From positions 62,001 to 126,000 of the forward strand of contig NZ_BMPI01000005.1 in NCBI RefSeq assembly GCF_014647515.1: a stretch of 64,000 nucleotides of DNA, in the 5' to 3' direction. This DNA comes from Dactylosporangium sucinum (GTDB taxonomy: Bacteria; Actinomycetota; Actinomycetes; Mycobacteriales; Micromonosporaceae). The notes below the pieces were generated by a model. It was not told where the DNA came from, searched no databases, and saw only the letters and a list, made by a program, of their open reading frames with translations. A program made the translations under genes and the position numbers. Shown piece after piece: positions 17,389-27,237 of the stretch. The stretch's first letter is position 1. Every line of letters begins with the position of its first letter.

Positions 17389-17458
17389 TGCAAAAGGGTG
17401 GCACAGCAAAGATCTGCGACCCTAGAACGTGCAGATGAATTTACAGCCTGGCAACGAA

Positions 17459-18304
17459 TTATGGTTCGCGGGTTTTCCTTTTGCGGGTGCCCAGTTGCAC
17501 ACTGCGGGCCTCGACCGAGTGCAGGTCGCCCCGGTGACCGAGCCAATCGGGGCTGTCCGGGTCGAGCAGCCGCTCCCAGGTCCGCCGGTCGGCGTCGGTG
17601 AGCAGGTCGGTGTCCCGCAGCCACTCCAGGCGCTTGCCGAGGCTCGCGACGACCCGCTCCCGGTCGGCGGCGGACAGCGGCACCGGGCGCTCCAGCAGGA
17701 ACGTGCGGGTCGTGACCTCCTCCAGGCCGGCCCGGCGCAGCGCCTCGGGCCAGCCGTACGGCATCGGGACGCTCCCGGGCAGCTCGGCCCGCATCCGGGC
17801 GAACCAGCGGTCCTGGGCCGCGTCGAGGCGCACCTCCAGGCCGGGCTCCCCGACGCCGAGGTCCCACGGGAGGTGCCGCGGCCGCAGCCCGCCCTCGGCG
17901 ATCGCCAGCCGCCCGCCCGGCTTGAGCAGCCCGGCCAGCTTGCCGAGGGTCGCCTGCTGGTCGCCCGCGTGGTGCACGGCCGCCGACGACCACACCAGGT
18001 CGGCCGCGGGCAGGTCCAGCTCCTTGTCCAGGTCCACGAGGGCGAACTCGGCGCGCGTGTTCGCGGTCGCGACGACCGTCCGCGCGGCGTCGAGCACCTT
18101 CGCGTTGTGGTCGGCGGCGATGACCCGGTCGATGCGGCGGGCCAGCGCGACCGTCATCCCGGCGCCGCCGCAGCCGACGTCGATCGCCACCCGGTCGGTG
18201 TCCCGCACCAGCTCGGCGGCGACGGCCGCGTACCACCCGGCCTCGTCGGAGGCGGCCGCCGCCAGTCGCGGCGCGTGCTCGTCCCAGTCCAGCGTGTAGG
18301 TCAC
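17459..18304 (-). CDS. class I SAM-dependent methyltransferase
   Basis: This 281-residue protein has a Rossmann methyltransferase core: motif I VAIDVGCGGAGMTVALA near residue 40, the acidic end of strand 2 at VIAADHN, and motif VDLDKELDLPAADLVWSSAAVHH near 92. A basic KRKTREP tail ends it. The substrate is unknown. The GTG start is six bases after a TACCGT -10 element. Confidence 0.85.
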   Translation of the reverse strand: MTYTLDWDEHAPRLAAAASDEAGWYAAVAAELVRDTDRVAIDVGCGGAGMTVALARRIDRVIAADHNAKVLDAARTVVATANTRAEFALVDLDKELDLPAADLVWSSAAVHHAGDQQATLGKLAGLLKPGGRLAIAEGGLRPRHLPWDLGVGEPGLEVRLDAAQDRWFARMRAELPGSVPMPYGWPEALRRAGLEEVTTRTFLLERPVPLSAADRERVVASLGKRLEWLRDTDLLTDADRRTWERLLDPDSPDWLGHRGDLHSVEARSVQLGTRKRKTREP

Positions 18305-18310
18305 CGCTCA

Positions 18311-18316
18311 ACGGTA
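18311..18316 (-). promoter_or_regulatory. -10 element, probable leaderless promoter
   Basis: On the minus strand TACCGT is followed by six bases and the GTG start of the methyltransferase gene. No ribosome binding site is present. Confidence 0.55.
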
Positions 18317-18380
18317 GAGGTGTTGTGCGGGTTTCGTGCACGCCGGCCCTTTTCGCGGCCTTCGTGGGCAGCATCGGGGA

Positions 18381-19135
18381 GTGCCTTCGACGTTGCCGAC
18401 GCATCCGCTCGCGGTCCTGCCGCTGAAGCTGTGGCGGCCCCGTGCCGGGTCCAAAGCCGATAGGCCCCGACCGAAATGGGAGAACTGTTCGACGGGGTCG
18501 CTCTGGCCACCGGGGCGTGCGCGCCCGACTTCGCCTACGCCCTCGACGGGTTCGGGGTCACCATCCGCAGCCACACGATCCCGGCCATGTTCTGGTGGGG
18601 CCTGCCGACCGCGGTCCTCGTCGCCTGGCTGATCCGGCTCGGCGCGCCCGCCGTGGCCGCGCACCTGCCGAGCCGGCTGCGGGAGTTCGGCGTGCTCGGC
18701 CGGGTGCGGCACCGGTGGTGGATCACGGCGTCGTCGGCGCTGGCCGGGTTGGCCAGCCACCTGCTGTTCGACCTGGTCACGCATCCGGGGCCGGTCGCCG
18801 CGTGGTACCAGATCCGCCGGGCCAGCGACGCGTCGGCGGTCCTGCTGATGCCGCTGCTCCTGTGGTACATCGGGCGCCGCCACCTGCTGCGGAACTGGCA
18901 CGGGCCGGCGCCGGAGGTGCCCAGGGCGCCGCTCGCGTTCTGGGGCGTGGCGACCGGCGTCACCGCCCTCGGGTTCACGGCGACCTGGCTCCTGGGGTAC
19001 CACGGCGTCCACGTGCTCGGCGTCCGCCTCATCACGTCGGTGACGGTCGGGTTGCTCTGCGCGGCGGCGGCACTACAGTGGGCGCGTGCTGCTGGAGACC
19101 GACCGTCTCGTCCTGCGCCGGTTCCGCCCGGCTGA
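18381..19135 (+). pseudogene. DUF4184-like membrane protein with displaced N-terminus
   Basis: A GTG at 18381 opens a frame encoding a DUF4184-type beginning, MPSTLPTHPLAVLPLKLWRP. The rest of the family (LFDGVALATGACAPDFAYAL and several membrane segments) continues in another frame from about 18476 to 19135. A stretch at about 18441-18475 separates the parts, and an in-frame TAG at 18461 blocks the second frame upstream. Either the gene is broken by a small indel, it restarts at ATG 18476 without its first 21 residues, or the sequence has an error. Its 3' end overlaps the next gene start. Confidence 0.6.
19074..19079 (+). promoter_or_regulatory. -10 element, probable leaderless promoter
   Basis: TACAGT lies inside the 3' end of the DUF4184-like gene, six bases before the GTG start of the acetyltransferase gene. 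Confidence 0.5.
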
Positions 19136-19631
19136 CGCGCCCGCCCTGGCCGCCTACCGGTCCGATCCCGGCGTGGCCCGCTACCAGTCCTGGGACGCGC
19201 CGTTCCCGCTGGGCGACGCGATCGCGTTCGTCACCGAGACGGCCCACCTGGATCCCGAGCGGGAGGGCTGGTTCCAGTACGCGGTCGAGGCCAAGGACGG
19301 CGGCGCGCTCGTCGGCGACGTCGGGGTGAACCGGGGCGACGGCGGCCGCCAGGCCGAGATCGGGTTCACGCTTGCGCCGGCGTTCCAGGGCCGCGGCTAC
19401 GCGACCGAGGCCGTCCGCCGGGTGGTGGAGTTCCTGCTGGTCGAGGAGGGCCTGCACCGGGTGCACGCGTCGCTCGACGCGCGCAACGCGCCGTCCGCCC
19501 GCCTGCTCGAACGGCTGGGGTTCCGCCGCGAGGGCCTGTGCCTGCAGGCCAGCTGGTGGAAGGGCGAGTGGACCGACGACCTGCGCTACGCCGTGCTGGC
19601 GAGCGAGTGGTCGCGGTCCTCGACGGCCTGA
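19086..19631 (+). CDS. GNAT-family N-acetyltransferase
   Basis: This 181-residue enzyme should transfer an acetyl group from acetyl-CoA to an amine. It is of the RimJ/RimL type: LETDRLVLRRFRPADAPAL at the N-terminus, the acetyl-CoA loop AFQGRGYATEAVRRVVEFLL near residue 99, and LDARNAPSARLLERLGFRREG near 130. The substrate is unknown. Its last 46 bases overlap the convergent heme A synthase gene. Confidence 0.88.
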   Translation: MLLETDRLVLRRFRPADAPALAAYRSDPGVARYQSWDAPFPLGDAIAFVTETAHLDPEREGWFQYAVEAKDGGALVGDVGVNRGDGGRQAEIGFTLAPAFQGRGYATEAVRRVVEFLLVEEGLHRVHASLDARNAPSARLLERLGFRREGLCLQASWWKGEWTDDLRYAVLASEWSRSSTA

Positions 19632-20521
19632 CCTCTGGTCTGCGGTGTCAGTGCGAGCAGGACGCTGAGCGTCGACGTCCAGACCAGGCAGGCGCCCAGC
19701 ATGTGCAGGATGACCACGGGCCAGGGGAGTCCCGCGAAGTACTGCACGAAGCCGATCACGCCCTGCAACAGCTCCACGAGCAGCAGCGTGGCCGCGGCCC
19801 GGGTGACCCGCAGCGGCGCCCCGAGCGCGCGCAGCCCGAGCCAGCTGGCCACCGTGAGCCCGACGAGCACGAACACGGCGTCGCCGTGCAGCTGCGACAT
19901 CGCCGCGGGGTCGAACCCGGTGCGGCTCGCCCGCGTGTCCCCGGAGTGCGGCCCGCTCCCGGTGACGATGGTGCCGAGCACGAGCACGGCCGCGCTCACC
20001 AGCGTGATGAGCACGCCCCCGGTCCGGATCGCCTTGGGGGCGGTCCAGGCGGGCGGGATCTCCTTGGTGCGGTGCCAGAACACGTAGGCGATCGCGATGA
20101 GCACCATGGAGGCGAGGAAGTGGGTCGCCACGATCCACGGGTTGAGCTCCATGTGCACGGTGATGCCGCCGATGACCCCCTGCATGCCGATGCCGAGCAG
20201 CACCCAGATCGCCCCGGCGAGGATCCCCGGCACCTGCCTGCGCTGCCGCCAGGCCGCCAGCAGCGCGATCGCCGCGATGAACCCGATGAGGAAGGTCAGC
20301 GTCCGGTTCCCGAACTCGATGACCCCGTGGAACCCCATCTCCCTCGTGGTGACGTAGGACTCGTCGGTGCACCGCGGCCAGGTGGGGCAGCCGAGCCCGG
20401 ACCCGGTCAGCCGGACCAGCCCGCCGGTGACGACGATGCCGATGTTGGCCACCAGGGTGGCGAGGGCGGCCCGCCGCAGCGTGGCCCTGCTGTCGAGGAG
20501 CCGGAGCAGGAAGCGAAGCAC
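19586..20521 (-). CDS. ctaA: heme A synthase
   Basis: This COX15/CtaA-family membrane enzyme oxidises heme O to heme A for cytochrome c oxidase. The 311-residue protein has about eight membrane segments. Conserved heme-ligand histidines lie in FHGVIEFGNR, ATHFLASM, SQLHGDAVF and ILHMLGA. A CPTWPRCTDE loop carries the cysteine pair typical of actinobacterial and Bacillus CtaA. The GTG start is six bases past a TAGTAT -10 element. Confidence 0.95.
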   Translation of the reverse strand: MLRFLLRLLDSRATLRRAALATLVANIGIVVTGGLVRLTGSGLGCPTWPRCTDESYVTTREMGFHGVIEFGNRTLTFLIGFIAAIALLAAWRQRRQVPGILAGAIWVLLGIGMQGVIGGITVHMELNPWIVATHFLASMVLIAIAYVFWHRTKEIPPAWTAPKAIRTGGVLITLVSAAVLVLGTIVTGSGPHSGDTRASRTGFDPAAMSQLHGDAVFVLVGLTVASWLGLRALGAPLRVTRAAATLLLVELLQGVIGFVQYFAGLPWPVVILHMLGACLVWTSTLSVLLALTPQTRGQAVEDRDHSLASTA

Positions 20522-20527
20522 GGCCCG

Positions 20528-20533
20528 ATACTA
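20528..20533 (-). promoter_or_regulatory. -10 element, probable leaderless promoter
   Basis: On the minus strand TAGTAT, a near-consensus -10 box, is six bases before the GTG start of heme A synthase. No ribosome binding site is visible. Confidence 0.65.
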
Positions 20534-20602
20534 CGCGAGGCTACATATCACCCCGCTTCCCCCCACGTCACGCCGCCGCCTCACGGCGGTTCCGGGCTGG
20601 CT

Positions 20603-20681
20603 CATGATCGAAGGAGCGTTCTGGTTGGCATGACGGCCGGATCTCTCCATCGATCATGGCGGCCGGGCCGTGCCATGATCG
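20603..20681. repeat. palindromic repeat, family C copy 1 plus a half copy
   Basis: CATGATCGAAGGAG (20603-20616) pairs with CTCCATCGATCATG (20645-20658) with one mismatch, around a core containing GTTCTGG. A second left arm, CATGATCGAGGG, begins at 20673 without a partner downstream. The 278-base gap before sufR otherwise holds only the sufR promoter. Confidence 0.8.
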
Positions 20682-20775
20682 AGGGAAGCCGGTGGGTGCC
20701 GCGGCGGTTGCCGACCGGGTGTGACCGGGTTTGGTTAGGGTTACCTTCCGTGCCGTGGATCACCCGGGGGGCGGT

Positions 20776-20804
20776 TTGCCGGGCCTCGGTGAATTACGTA
20801 ACGT
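20776..20804 (+). promoter_or_regulatory. suf operon promoter with palindrome at the -10 box
   Basis: TTGCCG (20776-20781) and TAACGT (20799-20804) are 17 bases apart. The -10 box is seven bases before the sufR GTG, so the transcript is probably leaderless. A perfect palindrome TTACGTAA (20794-20801) overlaps the -10 box and is a candidate autoregulatory SufR site. Confidence 0.6.
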
Positions 20805-20811
20805 TGGTGTT

Positions 20812-21558
20812 GTGAAAAACGCCGAGGCGACGCCGGCTGCGGTTCCGCCGCAGGTCGCTGACGCGTGCCCGCCCGGCGGTGCCTTTGATGTCCGCACCCG
20901 GGACCGGGTCACCGAGCTGCTGCTCCAGCAAGGGTCCGCCACCGCCTCCGAGCTGTCGCTCGCCCTCGGGCTGAGCCCCGCGGGCATCCGGCGGCACCTC
21001 GACGCCATGCTCGCCGAGGGGCTCGTCGAGAGCCGCGAGCGGCCCGAGCGCGGGCGGCGAGGCCGGGGACGGCCGGCCAGGACGTTCACGCTGACCGCCG
21101 CCGCGCGCGAGACGCTGCCGCACACCTACGACGGGCTCGCGGCCGCGGCGCTGCGCTGGATCGCCGAGCACGACGGCCCGGGAGCGGTGTCCGAGTTCGC
21201 GGCCGCACAGGTCGCCGGGCTGGAGGAGCGGTGCCGGGCGGCCATGGCCGAGGCGGGCGACGATCCGCTCGCGCGGGCCGAGGCGCTCGCCCAGGCGCTG
21301 ACCGCGGAGGGCTACGCCGCGGGTGCGACCACGATCGCCACCGGCGGGCAGCTCTGCCAGCACCACTGCCCGGTGGCGCACGTCGCCGCCGAGTTCTCGC
21401 AGCTGTGCGAGGCCGAGACGCTGGTGATCTCCCGGCTGGTCGGCACGCACGTCCAGCGGCTCGCGACCATCGCCAACGGCGATGGCGTCTGCACGACCCA
21501 CATTCCGGCGCCGGTGCTTCCCGGTGCCCGTCCCGATAGGCAAAGGAACGTGAGATGA
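20812..21558 (+). CDS. sufR: iron-sulfur-sensing repressor SufR
   Basis: SufR binds an Fe-S cluster and represses the suf operon when clusters are sufficient. The 248-residue product has a winged helix ([31 protein letters not shown], about residues 39-68) followed by an arginine-rich wing. The C-terminal cluster-binding cysteines appear in [15 protein letters not shown] and [11 protein letters not shown] at 20812 is chosen because it fits the 17-base-spaced promoter. Its stop overlaps the sufB start, so it is co-translated with the genes it controls. Confidence 0.93.
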   Translation: MKNAEATPAAVPPQVADACPPGGAFDVRTRDRVTELLLQQGSATASELSLALGLSPAGIRRHLDAMLAEGLVESRERPERGRRGRGRPARTFTLTAAARETLPHTYDGLAAAALRWIAEHDGPGAVSEFAAAQVAGLEERCRAAMAEAGDDPLARAEALAQALTAEGYAAGATTIATGGQLCQHHCPVAHVAAEFSQLCEAETLVISRLVGTHVQRLATIANGDGVCTTHIPAPVLPGARPDRQRNVR

Positions 21559-22961
21559 CGACTGCCGATCAGCTTGCCGGCCTCGGCCGGTACGAGTACG
21601 GCTGGGCCGACTCCGACACGGCGGGGGCCTCGGCGCGCCGCGGCCTCAACGAGGACGTCGTGCGCGACATCTCCGCCAAGAAGAACGAGCCGCAGTGGAT
21701 GCTCGACCTGCGCCTCAAGGGCCTGCGGTTGTTCGGGCGCAAGCCGATGCCGGCTTGGGGCGCCGACCTGTCGCACATCGACTTCGACAACATCAAGTAC
21801 TTCGTCCGCTCGACCGAGAAGCAGGCCGCGAGCTGGGACGACCTGCCGGCGGACATCAGGAACACGTACGACAAGCTGGGCATCCCCGAGGCCGAGAAGC
21901 AGCGGCTGATCGCGGGCGTGGCCGCGCAGTACGAGTCCGAGGTGGTCTACCACAAGATCCGCGAGGACCTGGAGGAGCAGGGCGTCGTCTTCCTCGACAC
22001 CGACACGGCGCTCAAGGAGCACGAGGAGCTCTTCAAGGAGTACTTCGGCACCGTCATCCCGGTCGGGGACAACAAGTTCGCCGCGCTGAACACCTCGGTC
22101 TGGTCCGGCGGCAGCTTCATCTACGTGCCGAAGGGCGTCCACGTCGAGATCCCGCTCCAGGCGTATTTCCGGATCAACACCGAGAACATGGGCCAGTTCG
22201 AGCGGACCCTGATCATCGTCGACGAGGGTGCGTACGTGCACTACGTCGAGGGCTGCACCGCGCCGATCTACTCGTCGGACTCGCTGCACTCGGCGGTCGT
22301 CGAGATCGTGGTGAAGAAGAACGCGCGCTGCCGGTACACGACCATCCAGAACTGGTCGACCAACGTCTACAACCTGGTCACCAAGCGCGCCGTCTGCCAC
22401 GAGGGCGCGACCATGGAGTGGATCGACGGCAACCTCGGCTCCAAGGTGACGATGAAGTACCCGGCGGTCTTCATGACCGGTGAGCACGCCAAGGGCGAGG
22501 TCCTCAGCGTCGCGATGGCCGGCGAGGGCCAGCACCAGGACGCCGGCGCCAAGATGGTCCACGCGGCCCCGCACACGTCGTCGACGATCGTGTCGAAGTC
22601 CATCGCGCGCGGTGGCGGCCGCACCTCGTACCGCGGACTCGTCCAGGTGCTCGAGGGCTCCCACCACTCGAAGTCGACGGTCAAGTGCGACGCGCTGCTG
22701 GTGGACACCATCTCCCGCTCGGACACGTACCCGTACGTCGACATCCGCGAGGACGACGTGTCGATGGGGCACGAGGCCACCGTCTCGAAGATCAGCGACG
22801 ACCAGCTGTTCTACCTGATGTCGCGCGGGCTCACCGAGGACGAGGCGATGGCGATGATCGTGCGCGGCTTCATCGAGCCGATCGCCAAGGAACTGCCCAT
22901 GGAGTATGCGTTGGAGCTCAACCGGCTCATCGAGCTGCAGATGGAGGGCGCTGTCGGATGA
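21555..22961 (+). CDS. sufB: Fe-S cluster assembly protein SufB
   Basis: This scaffold subunit of the SufBCD complex assembles Fe-S clusters from SufS-derived sulfur. At 468 residues it is full length, with the SufB/SufD beta-helix core and conserved segments [19 protein letters not shown] and [19 protein letters not shown]. The family C-terminus [22 protein letters not shown] is present. No intein is inserted, unlike in M. tuberculosis SufB. ATG overlaps the sufR stop and the stop overlaps the sufD start. Confidence 0.97.
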   Translation: MTTADQLAGLGRYEYGWADSDTAGASARRGLNEDVVRDISAKKNEPQWMLDLRLKGLRLFGRKPMPAWGADLSHIDFDNIKYFVRSTEKQAASWDDLPADIRNTYDKLGIPEAEKQRLIAGVAAQYESEVVYHKIREDLEEQGVVFLDTDTALKEHEELFKEYFGTVIPVGDNKFAALNTSVWSGGSFIYVPKGVHVEIPLQAYFRINTENMGQFERTLIIVDEGAYVHYVEGCTAPIYSSDSLHSAVVEIVVKKNARCRYTTIQNWSTNVYNLVTKRAVCHEGATMEWIDGNLGSKVTMKYPAVFMTGEHAKGEVLSVAMAGEGQHQDAGAKMVHAAPHTSSTIVSKSIARGGGRTSYRGLVQVLEGSHHSKSTVKCDALLVDTISRSDTYPYVDIREDDVSMGHEATVSKISDDQLFYLMSRGLTEDEAMAMIVRGFIEPIAKELPMEYALELNRLIELQMEGAVG

Positions 22962-24100
22962 GCGCTCCCGCTCTGGTACCCCCGAAGACCCGCGCCCAGC
23001 AGGTCCGCTCGTTCGACGTCGCCGACTTCCCGGCGATCACCGGCCGCGAGGAGGAGTGGCGGTTCACCCCGCTCAAGCGCCTCCGCGGTTTGGCGTCCGG
23101 CTCCTTCGAGGTCGGCGCCACCGCGCCCAAGGCCGAGGTCGGCGAGCTGCCGGCGGGTGTCACCGTTACCACGGTCGACCGCGGTGACGCGCGCGTCGGC
23201 TCGGCGCTGACCCCGTTCGACCGGATCAGCGCCCTCGCCGCCGGCGCGGCCGCCGAGGCGCTCGTCGTCTCGGTCGCGCGCAACGCGGTGCTCGACGCCC
23301 CGGCCGTGGTCCGCCTGGCCGGGTCGACCGCCGAGGTCGCGTTCGGGCACACGGTCGTCGAGGTGGGTCAGCTCGCCGAGGCCACGGTCGTGCTGGAGCA
23401 GACCGGCATGGTCACCCTGGCCGACAACGTCGAGGTGCTGGTCGCCGACGGCGCGCGGCTCACGTTCGTCACCGTCACCGACTGGGACGGCGACGCCGTG
23501 CAGGCGCAGCACGTCCGCTTCCGGCTGGGCCGCGACGCGAAGGTCACGCACGTGCAGGTGACCCTCGGCGGCGACCTCGTCCGGCAGTACACCAGCGTCG
23601 AGTACACCGGCCGCGGCGGCGAGATCGACGCGTTCGGCCTCTACTTCGCCGACGCCGGCCAGCACTTCGAGCACCGCCTCCTCGTCGACCACTCGGTGCC
23701 CGACTGCCGCAGCTACGTGGGGTACCGCGGGGCGCTGCAGGGCGACGACGCGCACACCGTCTGGGTCGGCGACGTGCTGATCCGGGCCGAGGCGACGGGC
23801 ACCGACACGTACGAGATCAACCGCAACCTGGTCCTGAGCGACGGGGCGCGCGCCGACTCGGTGCCCAACCTGGAGATCGAGACCGGCGAGGTCGCCGGGG
23901 CCGGCCACGCGAGCGCCACCGGCCGCTTCGACGACGAGCAGCTGTTCTACCTGATGTCCCGGGGCATCCCGGACGACGAGGCCCGCAAGCTCGTCGTGCG
24001 CGGCTTCTTCCACGAGCTGCTGCACAAGATCCCGGTCGAGGAGCTGCGCGACCGGCTCGGCGCCGCCATCGAGGCGCGGCTGGAGCGGGCCGGCTCATGA
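22958..24100 (+). CDS. sufD: Fe-S cluster assembly protein SufD
   Basis: This is the partner of SufB in the SufBC2D complex. The 380-residue protein has the N-terminal [12 protein letters not shown] motif near residue 31, the beta-helix core (DRRLL-type segment seen as [24 protein letters not shown]) and the family end [23 protein letters not shown]. It overlaps sufB and the Rieske gene by four bases each. Confidence 0.96.
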   Translation: MSAPALVPPKTRAQQVRSFDVADFPAITGREEEWRFTPLKRLRGLASGSFEVGATAPKAEVGELPAGVTVTTVDRGDARVGSALTPFDRISALAAGAAAEALVVSVARNAVLDAPAVVRLAGSTAEVAFGHTVVEVGQLAEATVVLEQTGMVTLADNVEVLVADGARLTFVTVTDWDGDAVQAQHVRFRLGRDAKVTHVQVTLGGDLVRQYTSVEYTGRGGEIDAFGLYFADAGQHFEHRLLVDHSVPDCRSYVGYRGALQGDDAHTVWVGDVLIRAEATGTDTYEINRNLVLSDGARADSVPNLEIETGEVAGAGHASATGRFDDEQLFYLMSRGIPDDEARKLVVRGFFHELLHKIPVEELRDRLGAAIEARLERAGS

Positions 24101-24423
24101 TCCGCGTGTGTGCGGCCACGGACGTGGCCAAGGGCGAGGCCGTCCAGGTCACCGTGGACGGGACCGAGATCGCGCTCGTCCACGCCGACGACGACAACTT
24201 CTACGCCGTCTACGACGAGTGCTCGCACGCCTCGGTCCCGCTGTCGGAGGGCGAGGTCGAGGGCTGCACCCTGGAGTGCTGGCTGCACGGCTCGCGCTTC
24301 GACCTGCGCACCGGCGAGCCCACCGGGCTGCCCGCCACCGAGCCGGTCCCGGTCTATCCCGTCGAGGTCCGCGACGGCGACGTCTACATCGACCTGAACC
24401 CGAGTAACGGAGTCACCAAGTGA
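24097..24423 (+). CDS. Rieske-type ferredoxin in the suf operon
   Basis: The 108-residue soluble protein carries a [2Fe-2S] Rieske site: Cys-Ser-His in DECSHASVPL and Cys-x2-His in LECWLHGSRFD. It resembles the small ferredoxins of non-heme iron oxygenases. In actinobacteria it is a usual member of the suf operon and may supply electrons to cluster assembly. That role is inference from position. Both ends overlap the neighbours by four bases. Confidence 0.93.
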   Translation: MIRVCAATDVAKGEAVQVTVDGTEIALVHADDDNFYAVYDECSHASVPLSEGEVEGCTLECWLHGSRFDLRTGEPTGLPATEPVPVYPVEVRDGDVYIDLNPSNGVTK

Positions 24424-25196
24424 GCGAGCTTTCCATCAGCAACCTGCAGGTCTCGGTCAAGCTGCCCGACGGCGAGCTCAAGCCGATCCTCGCCGGTGTG
24501 GATCTGACGGTACGAGCGGGCGAGACCCACGCCATCATGGGTCCCAACGGCTCCGGCAAGTCGACGCTCGCGTACTCGATCGCGGGCCACCCGCGGTACG
24601 AGGTCACCGGCGGCACGGTCACCCTCGACGGCCAGGACGTGCTCGCGATGACCGTCGACGAGCGGGCCCGCGCCGGGCTGTTCCTCGCGATGCAGTACCC
24701 CGTGGAGGTCCCCGGCGTCTCGGTCGCGAACTTCCTGCGCACCGCCAAGACCGCGATCGACGGCCAGGCGCCGAAGCTGCGCACCTGGGCCACCGAGCTG
24801 CGCGGCGCGATGGAGAAGCTGCAGATGGACCCGGCGTTCGCGCAGCGCAACGTCAACGAGGGCTTCTCCGGCGGCGAGAAGAAGCGCCACGAGATCATGC
24901 AGCTCGAGCTGCTCAAGCCGAAGATCGCGGTGCTCGACGAGACCGACTCCGGCCTCGACATCGACGCGCTGCGCATCGTCAGCGAGGGCGTCAACCGGGT
25001 CCGCTCGTCGGGTGACACCGGGTTGCTGCTCATCACGCACTACACGCGAATCCTTCGGTACATCAAGCCGGACTTCGTCCACGTCTTCGCCGGCGGCCGG
25101 ATCGTGGAGGAGGGCGGGCCCGAGCTCGCCGAGCGGCTCGAGGACGAGGGCTACCAGCGGTACCTCACCGACGCCGAACCGGCCTCACTCGCGTAA
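24420..25196 (+). CDS. sufC: Fe-S cluster assembly ATPase SufC
   Basis: The ABC-type ATPase of the SufBCD scaffold, 258 residues. Walker A is GPNGSGKST near residue 41, the signature is FSGGEKKRHEIMQLELLKP, Walker B is IAVLDETDSGLDID, and the switch histidine is in LLITHYTRIL. These match SufC rather than a transporter. The GTG start overlaps the Rieske stop (GTGA). Confidence 0.97.
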   Translation: MSELSISNLQVSVKLPDGELKPILAGVDLTVRAGETHAIMGPNGSGKSTLAYSIAGHPRYEVTGGTVTLDGQDVLAMTVDERARAGLFLAMQYPVEVPGVSVANFLRTAKTAIDGQAPKLRTWATELRGAMEKLQMDPAFAQRNVNEGFSGGEKKRHEIMQLELLKPKIAVLDETDSGLDIDALRIVSEGVNRVRSSGDTGLLLITHYTRILRYIKPDFVHVFAGGRIVEEGGPELAERLEDEGYQRYLTDAEPASLA

Positions 25197-25208
25197 GGGT
25201 TTCCATAC

Positions 25209-26456
25209 ATGAGCGCACTCGACGTTGAGTCCATCCGCAAGGACTTCCCGATCCTCGACCGGCAGATCAACGGCAACCCGCTGGTCTACCTCGACTCGGG
25301 GAACACCTCGCAGAAGCCGCGCCAGGTGATCGACGCGGTGCGTGAGCACTACGAGCAGCACAACGCCAACGTCGCCCGGTCGGTGCACACCCTCGGTACC
25401 GAATCGACCGAGGCGTTCGAAGGGGCGCGGGAGAAGATCGCCGGGTTCGTCGGCGCCCCGACGGCCGCCGAGATCGTGTTCACCAAGAACTCGACCGAGG
25501 CGATCAACCTGGTCGCGCACGCCTTCAGCGCGGTGTCCGACGACCCCCGCTTCCGGCTCGGCCCGGGCGACGAGATCGTCGTGACCGAGATGGAGCACCA
25601 CTCGAACATCGTGCCCTGGCAGCTGCTCGCCCAGCGGACCGGCGCGACCCTCAAGTGGTTCGGCATGACCGACGAGGGCCGGCTCGACCTGTCCGGTATC
25701 GACGAGGTGATCACGCCGCGGACCAAGCTGGTCGCGTTCGTGCACTACTCGAACATCCTCGGCACGATCAACCCGGTCGACGTGATCGCCGCCCGGGCCC
25801 GCGAGGTCGGCGCGCTCGTCCTGGTCGACGGCTCGCAGTCGGTGCCGCACGTCCCGGTCGACGTCTCGGCGCTCGGCGTCGACTTCGTGGCGTTCACCGG
25901 CCACAAGATGCTCGGCCCGACCGGCATCGGCGCACTGTGGGGCCGCTTCGAGCTGCTCGACGCGATGCCGCCGTTCCTCGGCGGCGGCTCGATGATCGAG
26001 ACCGTGTCGATGACCGGCACCACGTTCATGCCCCCGCCGGCCCGCTTCGAGGCCGGCACGCCGCCGATCGCGCAGGCGGTCGGCCTGGGCGCGGCCGTCG
26101 ACTACCTGTCGGCGGTCGGCATGGACGCCGTCGTCGCGCACGAGAAGGCGATCACCGCCTACGCGCTCGACGCGCTGCAGTCGGTGCCGGACGTGCGCAT
26201 CATCGGCCCGACGTCCACCGTGGACCGCGGCGCGACGATCTCCTTCACCGTCGAGGGCGTCCACCCGCACGACGTCGGCCAGATCCTCGACGACGAGGGC
26301 GTGCAGGTGCGCGTCGGACACCACTGCGCGCGGCCGACCTGCGTGCGCTTCGGCGTGCCGGCGACCACCCGGGCCTCGTTCTACCTCTACACGACGACGG
26401 ACGAGATCGACGCCCTGGTCCGCGGCGTGGAGCGGGTGCGGAAGGTCTTCGCCTGA
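25209..26456 (+). CDS. sufS: cysteine desulfurase SufS
   Basis: This PLP enzyme removes sulfur from cysteine as a persulfide for cluster assembly. The 415-residue group II desulfurase has EMEHHSNIVPWQ near residue 125, the PLP lysine in FTGHKMLGPTGIGALWG near 230, and the catalytic cysteine loop GHHCARPTCVRFGV near 370. It begins 12 bases after sufC and its stop overlaps the sufU start. Confidence 0.97.
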   Translation: MSALDVESIRKDFPILDRQINGNPLVYLDSGNTSQKPRQVIDAVREHYEQHNANVARSVHTLGTESTEAFEGAREKIAGFVGAPTAAEIVFTKNSTEAINLVAHAFSAVSDDPRFRLGPGDEIVVTEMEHHSNIVPWQLLAQRTGATLKWFGMTDEGRLDLSGIDEVITPRTKLVAFVHYSNILGTINPVDVIAARAREVGALVLVDGSQSVPHVPVDVSALGVDFVAFTGHKMLGPTGIGALWGRFELLDAMPPFLGGGSMIETVSMTGTTFMPPPARFEAGTPPIAQAVGLGAAVDYLSAVGMDAVVAHEKAITAYALDALQSVPDVRIIGPTSTVDRGATISFTVEGVHPHDVGQILDDEGVQVRVGHHCARPTCVRFGVPATTRASFYLYTTTDEIDALVRGVERVRKVFA

Positions 26457-26914
26457 TGCAACTCGACCAGCTGTACCAGGAGATCATCCTGGACCACTAC
26501 AAGCGCCCGCACGGCCGGGGGCTGCGCGCGCCCTTCGACGCCGAGGCGCACCACGTCAACCCCACCTGCGGCGACGAGGTCACGCTCCGCGTCACGATCA
26601 AGGGCGACGTGGTGGCGGACGTGTCCTACGAGGGCATGGGCTGTTCAATCAGCCAGGCGTCGGCGAGCGTCCTGCACGATCTGCTCACCGGCGCCACGAT
26701 CGCCGAGACGCTGCGCCGTCACGAGGCCTTCGCCGAGCTGATGGGCGGGCGCGGCACGGTCGAGCCGGACGAGGCCGTGCTGGAGGACGCCGTCGCGTTC
26801 GCCGGCGTCGCGAAGTATCCTGCGCGCGTCAAGTGCGCCCTGCTGCCCTGGATGGCGTTCAAGGACGCGCTCAGCCGGGCTTCTGCTGCGGAGTCTACGG
26901 AGGAACCATCATGA
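26456..26914 (+). CDS. sufU: SufU zinc-dependent sulfurtransferase
   Basis: SufU accepts the persulfide from SufS. The 152-residue protein has the zinc-site residues Cys in NPTCGDEV, Cys in GMGCSISQASASV and Cys in RVKCALLPW, with the SufU-type insert that distinguishes it from IscU. It overlaps sufS by three bases (TGATG) and the downstream gene by four. Confidence 0.95.
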   Translation: MQLDQLYQEIILDHYKRPHGRGLRAPFDAEAHHVNPTCGDEVTLRVTIKGDVVADVSYEGMGCSISQASASVLHDLLTGATIAETLRRHEAFAELMGGRGTVEPDEAVLEDAVAFAGVAKYPARVKCALLPWMAFKDALSRASAAESTEEPS

Positions 26915-27237
26915 CCGCGGTGCTCGCCGACATCGAAGAGGCGATGAAGGACGTCGTCGACCCGGAGCTCGGGATCAACGTCGTGGACCTGGGCCTCGTC
27001 TACGGCATCCACGTCGACGAGGACAACGTGGCCACGCTGGACATGACGCTCACGTCGGCGGCCTGCCCGCTCACGGACGTCATCGAGGACCAGGCCCGCC
27101 AGGCCCTGTGCACGGGCCCGGGCGGCGGCCTGGTCTCCGACATCCGCATCAACTGGGTCTGGCTGCCGCCGTGGGGCCCGGACAAGATCACGGACGAGGG
27201 CCGCGACCAGCTCCGCGCTCTGGGCTTCAACGTCTGA
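26911..27237 (+). CDS. sufT: MIP18/DUF59 metal-sulfur cluster assembly factor (SufT-like)
   Basis: The 108-residue protein of the MIP18/PaaD family helps mature Fe-S proteins. It shows the DPELGINVVDLGLVYGI motif near residue 17 and TSAACPLTDVIEDQ with the family cysteine near 49. GGAGG precedes the ATG. It closes the suf operon. Confidence 0.93.
   Translation: MTAVLADIEEAMKDVVDPELGINVVDLGLVYGIHVDEDNVATLDMTLTSAACPLTDVIEDQARQALCTGPGGGLVSDIRINWVWLPPWGPDKITDEGRDQLRALGFNV

Noticed and set aside
17419-17424. TAGGGT on the minus strand upstream of the small hypothetical gene as its promoter
   Set aside because: No -35 box at 16-19 bases and the distance to either start codon does not fit a leaderless transcript.
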